From positions 1 to 64,000 of the forward strand of contig NZ_QXFH01000071.1 of assembly GCF_003581615.1 (NCBI RefSeq): 64,000 nucleotides of DNA, in the 5' to 3' direction. The translations under genes were made by a program, and so were the position numbers. Positions 26,619 to 35,639 of this stretch are shown here, piece after piece. Source of the DNA: Flagellimonas lutimaris (lineage in GTDB: Bacteria > Bacteroidota > Bacteroidia > Flavobacteriales > Flavobacteriaceae). How positions within the stretch are numbered: the first letter of the stretch is position 1; each line of letters begins with the position of its first letter. The notes below the pieces were generated by a model that worked only from the letters and a program-made list of their open reading frames with translations, was not told where the DNA came from and searched no databases.

Positions 26619-27158
26619 ATGAAACATTTAATTAAATCCATAATGGTAGCCGGAGCTTTGCTTCTGGCTTCGTGTGCTTCGCAGCCAAGTCTGCAGGAGT
26701 ATTATGTGGACAATTCTGAGAATCCGAATTTTTTGTCCATAGATGTTCCTGCGAGTATCCTAAAAATGGATGAGGCAAATTTGAACGCAACACAAAAAGA
26801 AGCTATCGAATCACTACGTAAATTCAATCTATTGGCCTTTAAAAAGAATGCCGATAATGAAGCTGAGTATGAGATTGAAAAGAAAAAGGTACGTGAGATA
26901 TTAAAAGGCGATAACTTTGTAGAGTTAATGAAAATCAATTCTCAGTATGGCAAAGGTGTAATCAAATATTTGGGGGATGAGGATGCCATTGACGAAGTGA
27001 TTATTTACGGAGATAGTAAAGACAAAGGATTTGCACTAGTACGTGTACTGGGCAAGGATATGAATCCTGCGCATATCATTCAATTAATGCAGGCCATACA
27101 AAAATCCGATTACAAAGGAGAAGGACTTGGTGAGATTGGAGATTTTCTAAAAGGATAA
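26619..27158 (+). CDS. DUF4252 lipoprotein
   Basis: The 179-residue product has a clear lipobox (LLLASC, Cys near residue 18) and a DUF4252-like mature domain. The open frame can be extended upstream to a TTG at 26571, but ATG 26619 is right at the signal peptide and is chosen. It has the same length as the preceding DUF4252 protein, so the two are probably old duplicates, one soluble in the periplasm and one lipid-anchored. The operon ends at a strong terminator 23 bases downstream. Confidence 0.83.
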   Translation: MKHLIKSIMVAGALLLASCASQPSLQEYYVDNSENPNFLSIDVPASILKMDEANLNATQKEAIESLRKFNLLAFKKNADNEAEYEIEKKKVREILKGDNFVELMKINSQYGKGVIKYLGDEDAIDEVIIYGDSKDKGFALVRVLGKDMNPAHIIQLMQAIQKSDYKGEGLGEIGDFLKG

Positions 27159-27180
27159 GACCAATCATCATAAATTTAGT

Positions 27181-27210
27181 AAAGGGCGACATTTGTCGCC
27201 CTTTTTCTTT
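27181..27210 (+). terminator. Intrinsic terminator of the sigma/DUF4252 operon
   Basis: AAAGGGCGACA and TGTCGCCCTTT pair around a short loop (stem about 27181-27203), followed by a T-rich run CTTTTTCTTT. Confidence 0.9.
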
Positions 27211-27286
27211 TTAGGAAAATAGAAAAAGTGACCTAGTTTAGTATCTTAGTGTCTCAAAATAAGAACACTAACAAAACTATAACATC

Positions 27287-28102
27287 ATGGAAAAAGCACA
27301 AGAATGGTTCGATTACGGTATTGAACTGGCCAAAGAATTTGGCCCAAAATTGATTACGGCACTCCTCATCTACATTGTAGGTATGTGGGTGGTCAAAAAA
27401 ATCATTGGAGGCACTAGGAAGGTGATGTCCAAAAGTAAATACGACGAATCGCTTCAAAAATTCCTGTTAAACCTGTTCTCTTGGGCATTAAAAATATTTT
27501 TGATCATTATTGTTATCTCTAGATTGGGCGTGGATGTTACCACCTTCGCTGCTGTAATTGCAGCTGCCGGTCTTGCCGTAGGCTTGGCTTTACAAGGCTC
27601 ACTTTCAAACTTTGCAGGAGGCGTGTTGATTATGATATTCAAACCCTATAAAATCGGTGATTTGATTGAAGCTCAAGGTATATTAGGAAATGTAAAGGGG
27701 ATTGAAATCTTTACCACAAAACTGGTGACCCCTCAGAATAAGCTTGCCATTATTCCAAATGGTGCCATGGCCAATGGTAACATTATCAACTATACCGCAG
27801 AAGGAAAAATGCGTGTGGATACGGTAATTGGAGTGGGGTACGATGAGGACATCAAAAAAACCAAAGAAATATTGTTGAATGTATTGACCTCCAACGAAAA
27901 GGTGCTAAAAGACCCTCCACCATCTGTTAATGTAATGGAATTGGGCGATAGCTCCGTGAATTTTGCGGTTAGGCCGTTTTGTAAGCCAGAAAATTATTGG
28001 GATGTATACTTCGCGACCCATGAGAATTCTAAACTGGCTCTGGACGAAGCTGGAATTGAAATCCCGTACCCACATCAGGTGGAAATCCATAAACAAGCAT
28101 AG
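27287..28102 (+). CDS. Small MscS-type mechanosensitive ion channel
   Basis: The 271-residue protein is close to classical E. coli MscS in length. Three transmembrane helices occupy residues about 15-105; the third contains the pore-lining pattern VIAAAGLAVGLALQGSLSNFAGG. The beta domain follows with FKPYKIGDLIEAQG, and the soluble alpha/beta cage domain ends near PYPHQ. It releases solutes upon membrane stretch. It is monocistronic and differs from the longer MscS-like protein at 10048. Confidence 0.94.
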   Translation: MEKAQEWFDYGIELAKEFGPKLITALLIYIVGMWVVKKIIGGTRKVMSKSKYDESLQKFLLNLFSWALKIFLIIIVISRLGVDVTTFAAVIAAAGLAVGLALQGSLSNFAGGVLIMIFKPYKIGDLIEAQGILGNVKGIEIFTTKLVTPQNKLAIIPNGAMANGNIINYTAEGKMRVDTVIGVGYDEDIKKTKEILLNVLTSNEKVLKDPPPSVNVMELGDSSVNFAVRPFCKPENYWDVYFATHENSKLALDEAGIEIPYPHQVEIHKQA

Positions 28103-28146
28103 ACCTTATAATTGTTCTTTTGAGGAGACTTTAGGGATGTCACATC

Positions 28147-28187
28147 GAGTGCAATCGAGAACCAATTAAGACGTCTCGACTGCGCTC
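28147..28187. repeat. Degenerate REP-like palindromic element
   Basis: GAGTGCAATCGAGA (28147-28160) and TCTCGACTGCGCTC (28174-28187) are inverted copies that agree at 12 of 14 positions, with a 13-base spacer. It fills the gap between the convergent MscS and purB genes. The right arm resembles short palindromes common in flavobacterial intergenic regions (recollection, unverified here). Confidence 0.5.
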
Positions 28188-28201
28188 AAAATGCCAATGA
28201 A

Positions 28202-29545
28202 CTAAACCCCGGTGTAATTTGCCGGGGTAATTTGTTTCAACTCAGCTTTAATGGAATCTGAAACGTCCAAAGTTTCAATAAAATCAGCGATGGATTTTTG
28301 GTTGATTTTCTCATTGGTACGTGTTAATCCTTTTAAAGCTTCGTAGGGGTTAGGATATCCTTCTCTTCTCAAAATCGTTTGGATGGCTTCGGCCACCACG
28401 GCCCAGTTATCCTCTAAATCCTGCTCAAACTTAGCCCGATTCAATACCAATTTGTTCAAACCTTTTAAAGTGGATTGGAAACCAACGATTGTGTGCGCAA
28501 AAGGAACTCCAACATTTCGTAGTACGGTACTATCTGTAAGGTCGCGTTGCAATCGGGAGATAGGTAATTTGGCAGATAAATGCTCAAAAATAGCATTGGC
28601 CAGACCAAGGTTTCCTTCAGAATTCTCAAAATCGATAGGGTTTACCTTGTGCGGCATAGCTGATGAACCCACTTCTCCTTTTTTGATTTTCTGTTTGAAG
28701 TAATCCATGGAAACATAAGTCCAAATATCCCTATCCAAGTCAATCAAGATGGTATTGATACGTTTTAGGCAATCGAACAAAGCAGCCATGTGGTCGTAAT
28801 GCTCAATCTGGGTAGTAGGGAAAGAGTGGTGCAAACCTAATTTCTCCTGCACAAACTGCTTTCCGAACGCTCTCCAATCGTTGTTTGGGTAGGCTACTTT
28901 ATGGGCGTTGTAATTTCCTGTTGCCCCTCCAAATTTCGCTGCACTAGGAATGTCGTTCAATAAATTGAACTGCTCTTTAAAGCGTTCCACAAACACATCG
29001 ATTTCCTTCCCCAAACGGGTAGGGGAAGCAGGTTGCCCATGAGTTCTTGCCAACATGGGGATGTTTTCCCATTCCTTGGCAAGCTCCTTAAGTTTGTTGA
29101 AAACCTCTAGATACGAAGGTACATACACTTCGTTCATAGCTTCTTTTATAGAAAGTGGAATCGCTGTGTTGTTGATATCCTGTGAAGTCAATCCAAAGTG
29201 GATAAACTCCTTATACTTTTGAAGTTGTAAGGCATCAAACTTTTGCTTGATGAAGTACTCCACCGCTTTTACATCGTGGTTGGTGGTCTTTTCAATATCC
29301 TTTATGGCCTGTGCATCTTCCGCAGAAAACTCTTGATAGATTTTTTGTAATTCGGGAAACAATGCGGTGTTAAAATCGCTCAATTGCGGCAAAGGAACCT
29401 CGCAAAGGGCGATAAAGTATTCAATTTCTACTTGAACACGGTATTTGATCAAGGCCTCTTCCGAAAAATAATCTTTTAAGGTCTCGGTTTTGTTTCTATA
29501 TCTACCGTCAATCGGCGAAATGGCATTAAGTGGAGTCAACGACAT
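28202..29545 (-). CDS. purB: Adenylosuccinate lyase
   Basis: The 447-residue enzyme cleaves SAICAR to AICAR and adenylosuccinate to AMP in purine synthesis. The fumarase/lyase signature GSSAMPHKVNP with the catalytic serine, the N-terminal LNAISPIDGRY and the TSQDINNT motif are all present. The open frame extends to 29710, but the extra 55 residues coincide with the end of the upstream gene, and the family start MSLTPLNA gives a standard length, so ATG 29545 is used. A GC-rich hairpin (CCCCGG/CCGGGG) spans the last codons. Confidence 0.96.
   Translation of the reverse strand: MSLTPLNAISPIDGRYRNKTETLKDYFSEEALIKYRVQVEIEYFIALCEVPLPQLSDFNTALFPELQKIYQEFSAEDAQAIKDIEKTTNHDVKAVEYFIKQKFDALQLQKYKEFIHFGLTSQDINNTAIPLSIKEAMNEVYVPSYLEVFNKLKELAKEWENIPMLARTHGQPASPTRLGKEIDVFVERFKEQFNLLNDIPSAAKFGGATGNYNAHKVAYPNNDWRAFGKQFVQEKLGLHHSFPTTQIEHYDHMAALFDCLKRINTILIDLDRDIWTYVSMDYFKQKIKKGEVGSSAMPHKVNPIDFENSEGNLGLANAIFEHLSAKLPISRLQRDLTDSTVLRNVGVPFAHTIVGFQSTLKGLNKLVLNRAKFEQDLEDNWAVVAEAIQTILRREGYPNPYEALKGLTRTNEKINQKSIADFIETLDVSDSIKAELKQITPANYTGV
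28205..28226 (-). terminator. GC-rich hairpin at the 3' end of purB
   Basis: On the minus strand CCCCGG and CCGGGG pair around a 9-base loop inside the last codons of purB, with only TTTAG as tail. The U-tract is poor, so it may be a weak terminator or an mRNA-stabilising hairpin. Confidence 0.4.
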
Positions 29546-29591
29546 GGTCAGGAAAATTTTGAAAGCATCAAAGATACTTAAAGTCTTCAGT

Positions 29592-30164
29592 TTAGACGCC
29601 CAATTTGGCCAACTTATCCAGAGTTTTTTTTGCTCTGTTTTTATACCCCGTAGTACCTGTGGCGTAGGAGTCCTCCAATATCTGCTTGAGTTCGGGATGT
29701 ACCCAGTCAAACTTTAAACCCAAATAATATAAACTGGTCATGGAAAATACTTTAGGCGCCATATTCATTGGGCCAATCAACCAATCAAAACAGGAAGTCA
29801 TGATTTTCTCCAATTGGCCATCGGTAATATTTTGGGTAAAAACTTCGTCTTTTTTCTTAAAGTAGGCCTCGCAGACCATTTCGCAGACGTGTGCGATGGG
29901 GCGAATACAGGATTCCGTTTTTAATTCTGATAGTCGGTTGACGAAGTCTTCAAAAAAGGGGAGGAGGTAGGTGAGTTTTTTACGCATCAAATGGTCAAAA
30001 GTCCAACTGGCATTGAAGGTTCCCTCTTTATCCTCCAACAAAACTTCTTTAAAAAGTATTTGTGCCAATTGGGATTCTTTCTCAAGTTGTTGAACCAGAA
30101 CATCTATTTGAGGTTTGGATATTCTACCGGAATTAAGTGTAATATGTAATTCTTCTTCAGTCAC
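29592..30164 (-). CDS. Conserved hypothetical protein, helical, upstream of purB
   Basis: This 190-residue cytoplasmic protein is predicted to be all-helical. It contains MRKKLTYLLPFFEDF, an Arg-Pro-Ile-Ala-His-Val segment and GYKNRAKKTLDKL near the end. There is no signal peptide or cofactor motif. It lies 46 bases upstream of purB in the same direction and probably shares its transcript; similar proteins sit in this position in related bacteria as far as I recall. HEAT-like repeats are possible. Its function is unknown. Confidence 0.65.
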   Translation of the reverse strand: MTEEELHITLNSGRISKPQIDVLVQQLEKESQLAQILFKEVLLEDKEGTFNASWTFDHLMRKKLTYLLPFFEDFVNRLSELKTESCIRPIAHVCEMVCEAYFKKKDEVFTQNITDGQLEKIMTSCFDWLIGPMNMAPKVFSMTSLYYLGLKFDWVHPELKQILEDSYATGTTGYKNRAKKTLDKLAKLGV

Positions 30165-30197
30165 AAAAATTCAATATATTTACTAAAACCTTGTTCA

Positions 30198-30650
30198 ATG
30201 AAAATAGTAAAAAAAATAGCAATTGTCTTGTTGGTCGTATTGATTGGAATGCAGTTTTATCGTCCTGAAAAAAATGTGTCCGAAGGAGACTATGTTGCTG
30301 CTTTTGAAACCGAGACCCAACCTTCGCCCGAGGTGAAAGAAATTTTAAAAACAGCTTGTTACGATTGTCATAGTGCCAATACCGAATATCCTTGGTATAA
30401 TAATATTGCACCTGTTTCCTATTGGTTGGCAGACCATATTGAAGAGGGAAAAGAACATTTAAATTTTTCCGATTGGGAAAACTATGACTCCAAAAAGAAA
30501 GACCACAAGCTCGAAGAGGTTATCGAAGAGGTGAAGGAGGGTGAAATGCCTTTAAATGAATACACCTGGACCCACGCGGATGCGAAACTGTCCGATGAAC
30601 AAATTAGTGCTCTGCTAGCATGGGCCGATGAAGCTAGGGCTAACTACTAA
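30198..30650 (+). CDS. Haem-binding domain protein with one CxxCH motif
   Basis: The 150-residue product has an N-terminal hydrophobic signal or anchor (residues 5-20, KKIAIVLLVVLIGMQF) and a periplasmic domain with a c-type haem motif CYDCH at residues 54-58. The phrase PWYNNIAPVSYWLADHI is typical of the Bacteroidetes haem-binding (DUF-derived Haem_bd) family. A methionine in GEMPLNEY may be the distal ligand. It probably carries one covalent haem in the periplasm. Its last 11 bases overlap the convergent sirtuin gene. Confidence 0.85.
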   Translation: MKIVKKIAIVLLVVLIGMQFYRPEKNVSEGDYVAAFETETQPSPEVKEILKTACYDCHSANTEYPWYNNIAPVSYWLADHIEEGKEHLNFSDWENYDSKKKDHKLEEVIEEVKEGEMPLNEYTWTHADAKLSDEQISALLAWADEARANY

Positions 30651-31332
30651 AAAGCTGTTCCACCAATGTAGGGACACCTTCGGCGGCGGTTTTTGGAATT
30701 ACGGTCAGGTTCTCAAAATCCGATGAACGAATATTGGGCCTTGGGTCAATAAAATAGATCGGGGTTTGTTTGGGAGCGTAATGTATTAAACTTGCTGCAG
30801 GGTATACTTGCATGGAAGTTCCCACAATTATCAATATTTCGGCTTGTTGTGTTATTTGTGCTGCGGTTTCCAACATTGGTACCATTTCACCAAACCAAAC
30901 GATATGCGGGCGCAATTGATTTCCATTATCGTCGGTATCTCCCAAAACCAGGTCCTTTTTCCAGTCCAGAATGTGATTTTCGTTGATGATGCTCCGGACC
31001 TTGAACAGTTCCCCGTGCAGATGAACGATATGGGAGCTTCCCGCTTGTTCATGTAGATCATCTATGTTTTGGGTAACAATGCTCACATCAAACGTTTGCT
31101 CTAATTGGGCAAGGGCCAAGTGCCCTTTGTTTGGGGAGACCTCCAGTAATTGACGTCTACGTTGGTTATAGAACTCCAGTACCAATTCCGGATTTTGGGC
31201 AAATCCTTGAGGAGATGCCACTTGCATAACATCATGACCTTCCCAAAGACCGTTTTCATCCCGAAAGGTTTTTAACCCGCTTTCGGCACTCATTCCTGCT
31301 CCCGTAAGCACTACAATTTTTTGTTTGGACAT
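30640..31332 (-). CDS. cobB: Sir2 family NAD-dependent deacylase (SIRT5-like, without zinc cysteines)
   Basis: The 230-residue cytoplasmic enzyme removes acyl groups from lysine using NAD+. GAGMSAESGLKTFR (residues 11-24), TQNIDDLHEQAG and the catalytic His106 in HLHGE are intact. Tyr55 and Arg58 (YNQR) are the pair that marks SIRT5/CobB-type desuccinylases. Strikingly, the protein contains no cysteine, so the usual four-cysteine zinc site is missing. The frame opens at 31383, but ATG 31332 (MSKQKIVVLTG) places the Rossmann motif at the normal distance. Confidence 0.88.
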   Translation of the reverse strand: MSKQKIVVLTGAGMSAESGLKTFRDENGLWEGHDVMQVASPQGFAQNPELVLEFYNQRRRQLLEVSPNKGHLALAQLEQTFDVSIVTQNIDDLHEQAGSSHIVHLHGELFKVRSIINENHILDWKKDLVLGDTDDNGNQLRPHIVWFGEMVPMLETAAQITQQAEILIIVGTSMQVYPAASLIHYAPKQTPIYFIDPRPNIRSSDFENLTVIPKTAAEGVPTLVEQLFSS

Positions 31333-31432
31333 TTTTTTGCTGGTTCTGACAATTTTAGGATGACATATCAGTAATACCATCAATGATCATGTATCCAATC
31401 TGTCATACAATATACTAGATCTTGGGTTTTTG

Positions 31433-33631
31433 CTAGATATTGAGCCAGTACGTTAGCTTTAAGTTGATGGACCGGCTCCTGGGCATAAAGGAGTTTACAA
31501 AGTAATTGTCGTTGTACACCAGAAACAGGTCGGATAGTGGAGCAAATCGCCATTGTAATCGAGAATTGAACCCCAAATTATCCAATTGGTTTCCATATTG
31601 GATCAATGTAGACCAAAATATGGATTTGTTAAAGGTAATGTTGATTCGTGGACTCAACAATAAAATATCCTCACTTTCATAGGGTTCGGGTAATTTAATA
31701 CTATTGTAAATAACTCCCATCGAAAGGAAGACTTTAGGTTGTAGCCTTAGGCTCATATCTCCTTCAAAAACATAACGCTTACCATTGTAAAACTCTCCAT
31801 ATCCAGGCTGCAAGGAGTAAGAGAAAACTTTTCTCCTATCACTTTGGAAAGATGTTTCAAAACTAGTGTAATAGTATCCTACATCTGCTGGTAGCTCAAC
31901 GCCACCGTCGGTACCTGTTGGATCAAACGTGTCGGTTAGGTAAGTGTACCTGTTGAACATACGAATATTGAATCTCTCCTGCGTTTTAAACTGGGCCTCC
32001 CATTGGGAAAAAATAGTGTAATCGGTGTTCTGATAGTCCAATGTAGGTCTCCAGATAAAGTTGGGGCTAAATCGGAAACCATGGGTGTTCAATTTTCCTT
32101 TTTTTGGCCAAAAGTTTAACTCTGCAAAGGGTCTTGCAGCTACAATATCTTCTCTTCGAATGAAACCGAGGTCGGATCGAAAATCCTCGCCCACAAAATT
32201 TCCGCGAACCCCAAAATTGAAATATCTCGAATTGTATCGGAGGTTCATTCCGCCCGAACCGTTTCGGTCACCAATGTCGTGTGCAAACGCTTGGTGGTAA
32301 TAAAATTTTCCTGTCCAGGTATTGTTTGGTGATGCGAGGTTATAATCTAGCCCAACAACACGATTGTACCTATCAATTTCATCCACAAAATCGTAATCTT
32401 CAAAAGTTTGTCGATTCACAAATATGAAGCTTAGGTTAGATCGCGAAAACATTTTTTTCTGTAATGCCAGAACTGTATTGTTGTTACTTGGAATTTCATT
32501 CAGTTCGTCTTCCTCCGTCTGAATATTTAAAAGTCCAAGTCGCCAATTCTTATTTAGCTTACCACTGAGCCTAACACCTCCAACAATTCCATTTTCTATG
32601 GTTTCTCCATCCTTATCTTCTGCAATACCTATCCTTCTTGAGAAAAAAGGATTGGCATCCCTTCCATTTCCAAAAGAACCAAACAGATCGCTGTTATCAA
32701 TAAAGAATTGTCGCCTTTCGGGCAGAGAAACTTCAAAACGAGTAAGGTTGGTCACAAAGTTATCTACTTCCACATTGGAGAAATCTGGATTTAAGGTAAC
32801 GTCAAGGTTCATTCCGTTTCCAATGGAAATTTTGGCATCACCTCCAAACCCCAGTTTGCTCAAATCCTCATTGTTTTCGTAGTCTTTGGCAACTATGCCA
32901 TTCGTGTAAGGGATAAGTGCCATTGGAGTTCTGGATTTGCCCAATGGTTTTTCAAAAACCATATCGCCCATAAATGCCAAATTGAATATAAGTTGGTTTT
33001 GCGGAATTTTCATCCAAGTACTCGTCTCATTGGACTGCATATCGAAACGATAACTGTTGAAGCGCCATTTGGTCTCTCCTTGTTTGAACTTGAAGGAAGT
33101 CAAAGGAATGGCAATTTCGCAGATATAATAACCATCATACAATTTAGTTTCACCCTTCCACTTTACGTCCCAGGAAGTAGTAAAATTGTTGCGGTCAGCT
33201 CCGCCATTGGAGATTAAAGCCTCCCGGCGCACCCCATAGGGATTCATACCAAAAAGAAAAGCATTGGTGCCATCATTAAACGTATCGAACATCAAGCTTA
33301 TGTTATCGTTGCCTCCGGCCCTATAATCTCTTTGTAGCGATGGGATTACGTAATTATCTCCTTCAGTGTTCAATTTTATCCCAATGTACAGGGTAGTATT
33401 GGAATATAACATTCGAATGTCCGTTTGCTGAAAGGCCAAGGTTGAGTCGGATGGGAAATATTGATTAAAATCATGGGCGCTTTCCGCGGTTTCCCACACA
33501 CTTTCGTCCAAAATACCATCTATTTTTATGATATCGGTGATATACTTAACGGTAAAACTTTTGGAGTTCGATTGTGAAAAGATTGCTAACGGCAAAAGAA
33601 TTGTAGCGAGTACAAAACATTTTTTAAACAT
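31433..33631 (-). CDS. DUF5916 outer-membrane protein with CBM9-like N-terminal domain
   Basis: This 732-residue exported protein has a signal peptide (to about residue 19, LAIFSQ). Residues about 30-210 form a CBM9-like sugar-binding-type domain (IDGILDESVWETAE, IGIKLN). The remaining 500 residues alternate in amphipathic beta strands, as in DUF5916, and end in INLKLTYWLNI with a barrel-like terminal signature. Family members are outer-membrane beta-barrels of unknown cargo. It is monocistronic. Confidence 0.85.
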   Translation of the reverse strand: MFKKCFVLATILLPLAIFSQSNSKSFTVKYITDIIKIDGILDESVWETAESAHDFNQYFPSDSTLAFQQTDIRMLYSNTTLYIGIKLNTEGDNYVIPSLQRDYRAGGNDNISLMFDTFNDGTNAFLFGMNPYGVRREALISNGGADRNNFTTSWDVKWKGETKLYDGYYICEIAIPLTSFKFKQGETKWRFNSYRFDMQSNETSTWMKIPQNQLIFNLAFMGDMVFEKPLGKSRTPMALIPYTNGIVAKDYENNEDLSKLGFGGDAKISIGNGMNLDVTLNPDFSNVEVDNFVTNLTRFEVSLPERRQFFIDNSDLFGSFGNGRDANPFFSRRIGIAEDKDGETIENGIVGGVRLSGKLNKNWRLGLLNIQTEEDELNEIPSNNNTVLALQKKMFSRSNLSFIFVNRQTFEDYDFVDEIDRYNRVVGLDYNLASPNNTWTGKFYYHQAFAHDIGDRNGSGGMNLRYNSRYFNFGVRGNFVGEDFRSDLGFIRREDIVAARPFAELNFWPKKGKLNTHGFRFSPNFIWRPTLDYQNTDYTIFSQWEAQFKTQERFNIRMFNRYTYLTDTFDPTGTDGGVELPADVGYYYTSFETSFQSDRRKVFSYSLQPGYGEFYNGKRYVFEGDMSLRLQPKVFLSMGVIYNSIKLPEPYESEDILLLSPRINITFNKSIFWSTLIQYGNQLDNLGFNSRLQWRFAPLSDLFLVYNDNYFVNSFMPRSRSINLKLTYWLNI

Positions 33632-33780
33632 TGTTCGAGTTTAGTTGGAGCTTCAAATTTAAGAGTTACATAGTTAAAAAAATCCCAAAATTTTAAAATA
33701 CATTGCTGTTTGGCAAAACATTGTAAAAATTAGCAGTAAGAATTACTTTAAACTACTCCTTTATTAAGAGACGTTAAAAA

Positions 33781-34551
33781 ATGAAAAAAACCTTATTGTT
33801 ATTATTTTTATTTCCTGCAATTATTTTTGGCAACACTATTTGGAGCAAAACTGGACATCGCGTAACGGGTCAAATTGCTCAAAACTATTTAACCGGAAAA
33901 GCCAAAAGAGCGCTGAGCGACCTGTTGGATGGTCATAGCCTTGCCTTTGTTTCCACGTTTGCTGATGATATTAAAGCGGACCGTTCATATTCTAAATATT
34001 CTGCCTGGCATTATGTAAACTATCCCTTGGGGGAGAATTACAAAGATTCCGAAAAAAGCGAGTATGGGGATATTGTAATGGCCATTGAAGAGTGTATTGC
34101 TAAAGTAAAGGATAAAAATAATTCAAGAGAAGATCGTGTCTTTCATTTGAAAATGCTGATTCATCTCATAGGGGACTTGCACCAACCTATGCATGCAAGT
34201 AGGGAAGAGGATAAGGGTGGCAACGATATACAGGTGCAATGGTTTGGTCAAGGAAGCAACCTACATAAAGTATGGGATAAGAACTTGATAGATTCTTATG
34301 GGATGACGTACACGGAACTTGCCTCAGAACTGAACGGGGTAAGTCGGCAGAAAAGAAAAGAAATTCAGTCTGGATCCATATATGATTGGGTAGATGAATC
34401 TCATAAAATATGTGATCAACTTTATGACTCCGTTGAAGTTGGGGAAAAACTTGGGTACCGTTATTCGTACGACCACAATAATTTATTGTTCCAGCAGCTT
34501 CAAAAAGGAGGCTTGCGTTTGGCCAAGGTGTTAAATGATGTTTTCGGATAA
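33781..34551 (+). CDS. S1/P1 family zinc-dependent nuclease, exported
   Basis: The 256-residue product has a signal peptide (LLLFLFPAIIFGN). The mature N-terminus begins close to WSKTGH; the N-terminal Trp and its backbone bind zinc in the family. Other ligands are seen in FADDIKAD, AWHYVNY, HLIGDLHQPMH and the Asp of GGNDIQ. It degrades single-stranded DNA or RNA, probably in the periplasm or outside the cell. It lies convergent with the AraC-type gene, 4 bases apart. Confidence 0.93.
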   Translation: MKKTLLLLFLFPAIIFGNTIWSKTGHRVTGQIAQNYLTGKAKRALSDLLDGHSLAFVSTFADDIKADRSYSKYSAWHYVNYPLGENYKDSEKSEYGDIVMAIEECIAKVKDKNNSREDRVFHLKMLIHLIGDLHQPMHASREEDKGGNDIQVQWFGQGSNLHKVWDKNLIDSYGMTYTELASELNGVSRQKRKEIQSGSIYDWVDESHKICDQLYDSVEVGEKLGYRYSYDHNNLLFQQLQKGGLRLAKVLNDVFG

Positions 34552-34555
34552 ATGA

Positions 34556-35428
34556 TTAGGACTGAAGTACTGTCTTCAATTGATTTCTATATTCCGAAGG
34601 GTTTTGCCCAGTAAACGCCTTAAAAGATTTATTAAAGTGGGAAAAATTGTTGAAACCACTATCATAACATACCTGGGTAATACTTATGGGTTGCTCCGCC
34701 AATAATTTCGATGCATGCACCAATCTATACTCATTTACAAACTGAGTAAACGTTTTGTTCGTGATTTTTTTGAAATACCTACAAAAGGAAGGAACAGTCA
34801 TGCTTACCATGTTCGAAATCTGCTCTAAGCTAATATCTTCTTTAAAGTTAGTTTTTACATGATTGAAGACAATATTGATACGGTCGTTGTCCTTCACTTC
34901 GGTCTCGATGGAGAAGCCTTCGGCATTCAACACATTCATTTCACTGGAGGTGGCCAGAATATTCAATATATTAAGGATGGACAGTAACCGTTGAAAATCT
35001 GTCTGGTATTCCAAGATTTCCATTTTTTCCCCAACCTTCATTTTTGTCTTTCCAGAAAATGCAATACCACCCTTGGCAACCTCGAATAACTTTTGGATAT
35101 TTTTCATTTCTGGAATATTGAAGAAGTCACTTCCCAGAAAATCAGCTTTCATCTGCACCAACGTTTCACTTTTGTTACCGGTGAGTTTATCGGTAAAACC
35201 ACAATGCGGTAAATTGGAACCAATTAGAATAAGATCTCCGTTCCTATAATAGGATACGTGACTACCAATTTGTCTTTTTCCAGAACCCCCGTTCACATAT
35301 ACCAACTCCAATTCTGGGTGATAATGCCAACCATTGTTTTTGTTCTCATTGTTTGCGTTGAACTTTTGAAAGGTAAATGAGTGACCAAAACTTGGGGCTA
35401 TTGCTTCAAATGCTGGTTTTTGATTCAT
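34556..35428 (-). CDS. AraC family transcriptional regulator
   Basis: The 290-residue protein has an N-terminal cupin-like sensor domain (residues about 20-90, GWHYHPELELVYVNGGSGK) and a C-terminal double helix-turn-helix (residues about 190-285, ending in CYDSGFNNFSHFNKSFK and TGQNPSEYR). Such regulators bind a small ligand and activate nearby genes. It is divergent from the small exported protein gene at 35640, which is a plausible target; the ligand is unknown. Confidence 0.92.
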   Translation of the reverse strand: MNQKPAFEAIAPSFGHSFTFQKFNANNENKNNGWHYHPELELVYVNGGSGKRQIGSHVSYYRNGDLILIGSNLPHCGFTDKLTGNKSETLVQMKADFLGSDFFNIPEMKNIQKLFEVAKGGIAFSGKTKMKVGEKMEILEYQTDFQRLLSILNILNILATSSEMNVLNAEGFSIETEVKDNDRINIVFNHVKTNFKEDISLEQISNMVSMTVPSFCRYFKKITNKTFTQFVNEYRLVHASKLLAEQPISITQVCYDSGFNNFSHFNKSFKAFTGQNPSEYRNQLKTVLQS

Positions 35429-35603
35429 AGATGCAATTTTTTCCGATTAGGATAAAGGTAAAAAACCAATAACCATGCAAATATCTACAATGTTACCGTA
35501 AAGTTATGCTATTTTATCATTAATACTATGTTAAAAGAATTAGCGTGTTAATATAGCATATAAAGTGGAAAAGATGGTGGTATTTCTGCACACTGTTCTA
35601 ACC

Positions 35604-35611
35604 TACATTTG
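35604..35611 (+). promoter_or_regulatory. Putative promoter -7 element (TACATTTG)
   Basis: An exact TAnnTTTG match 28 bases upstream of the ATG at 35640. It supports that start over the in-frame upstream ATG at 35565, which would lie before the promoter. Confidence 0.5.
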
Positions 35612-35639
35612 TACTGTAATCTTAAAAAAACGAAGTGTT

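Noticed and set aside
28202..29710. Longer purB frame with 55 extra N-terminal residues
   Set aside because: The extension overlaps the end of the upstream gene in another frame and is not part of the PurB fold; the family start MSLTPLNA at 29545 gives the usual length.
35565..35639. N-terminal extension of the small exported protein
   Set aside because: The putative promoter at 35604-35611 lies inside it and the signal peptide begins at ATG 35640.
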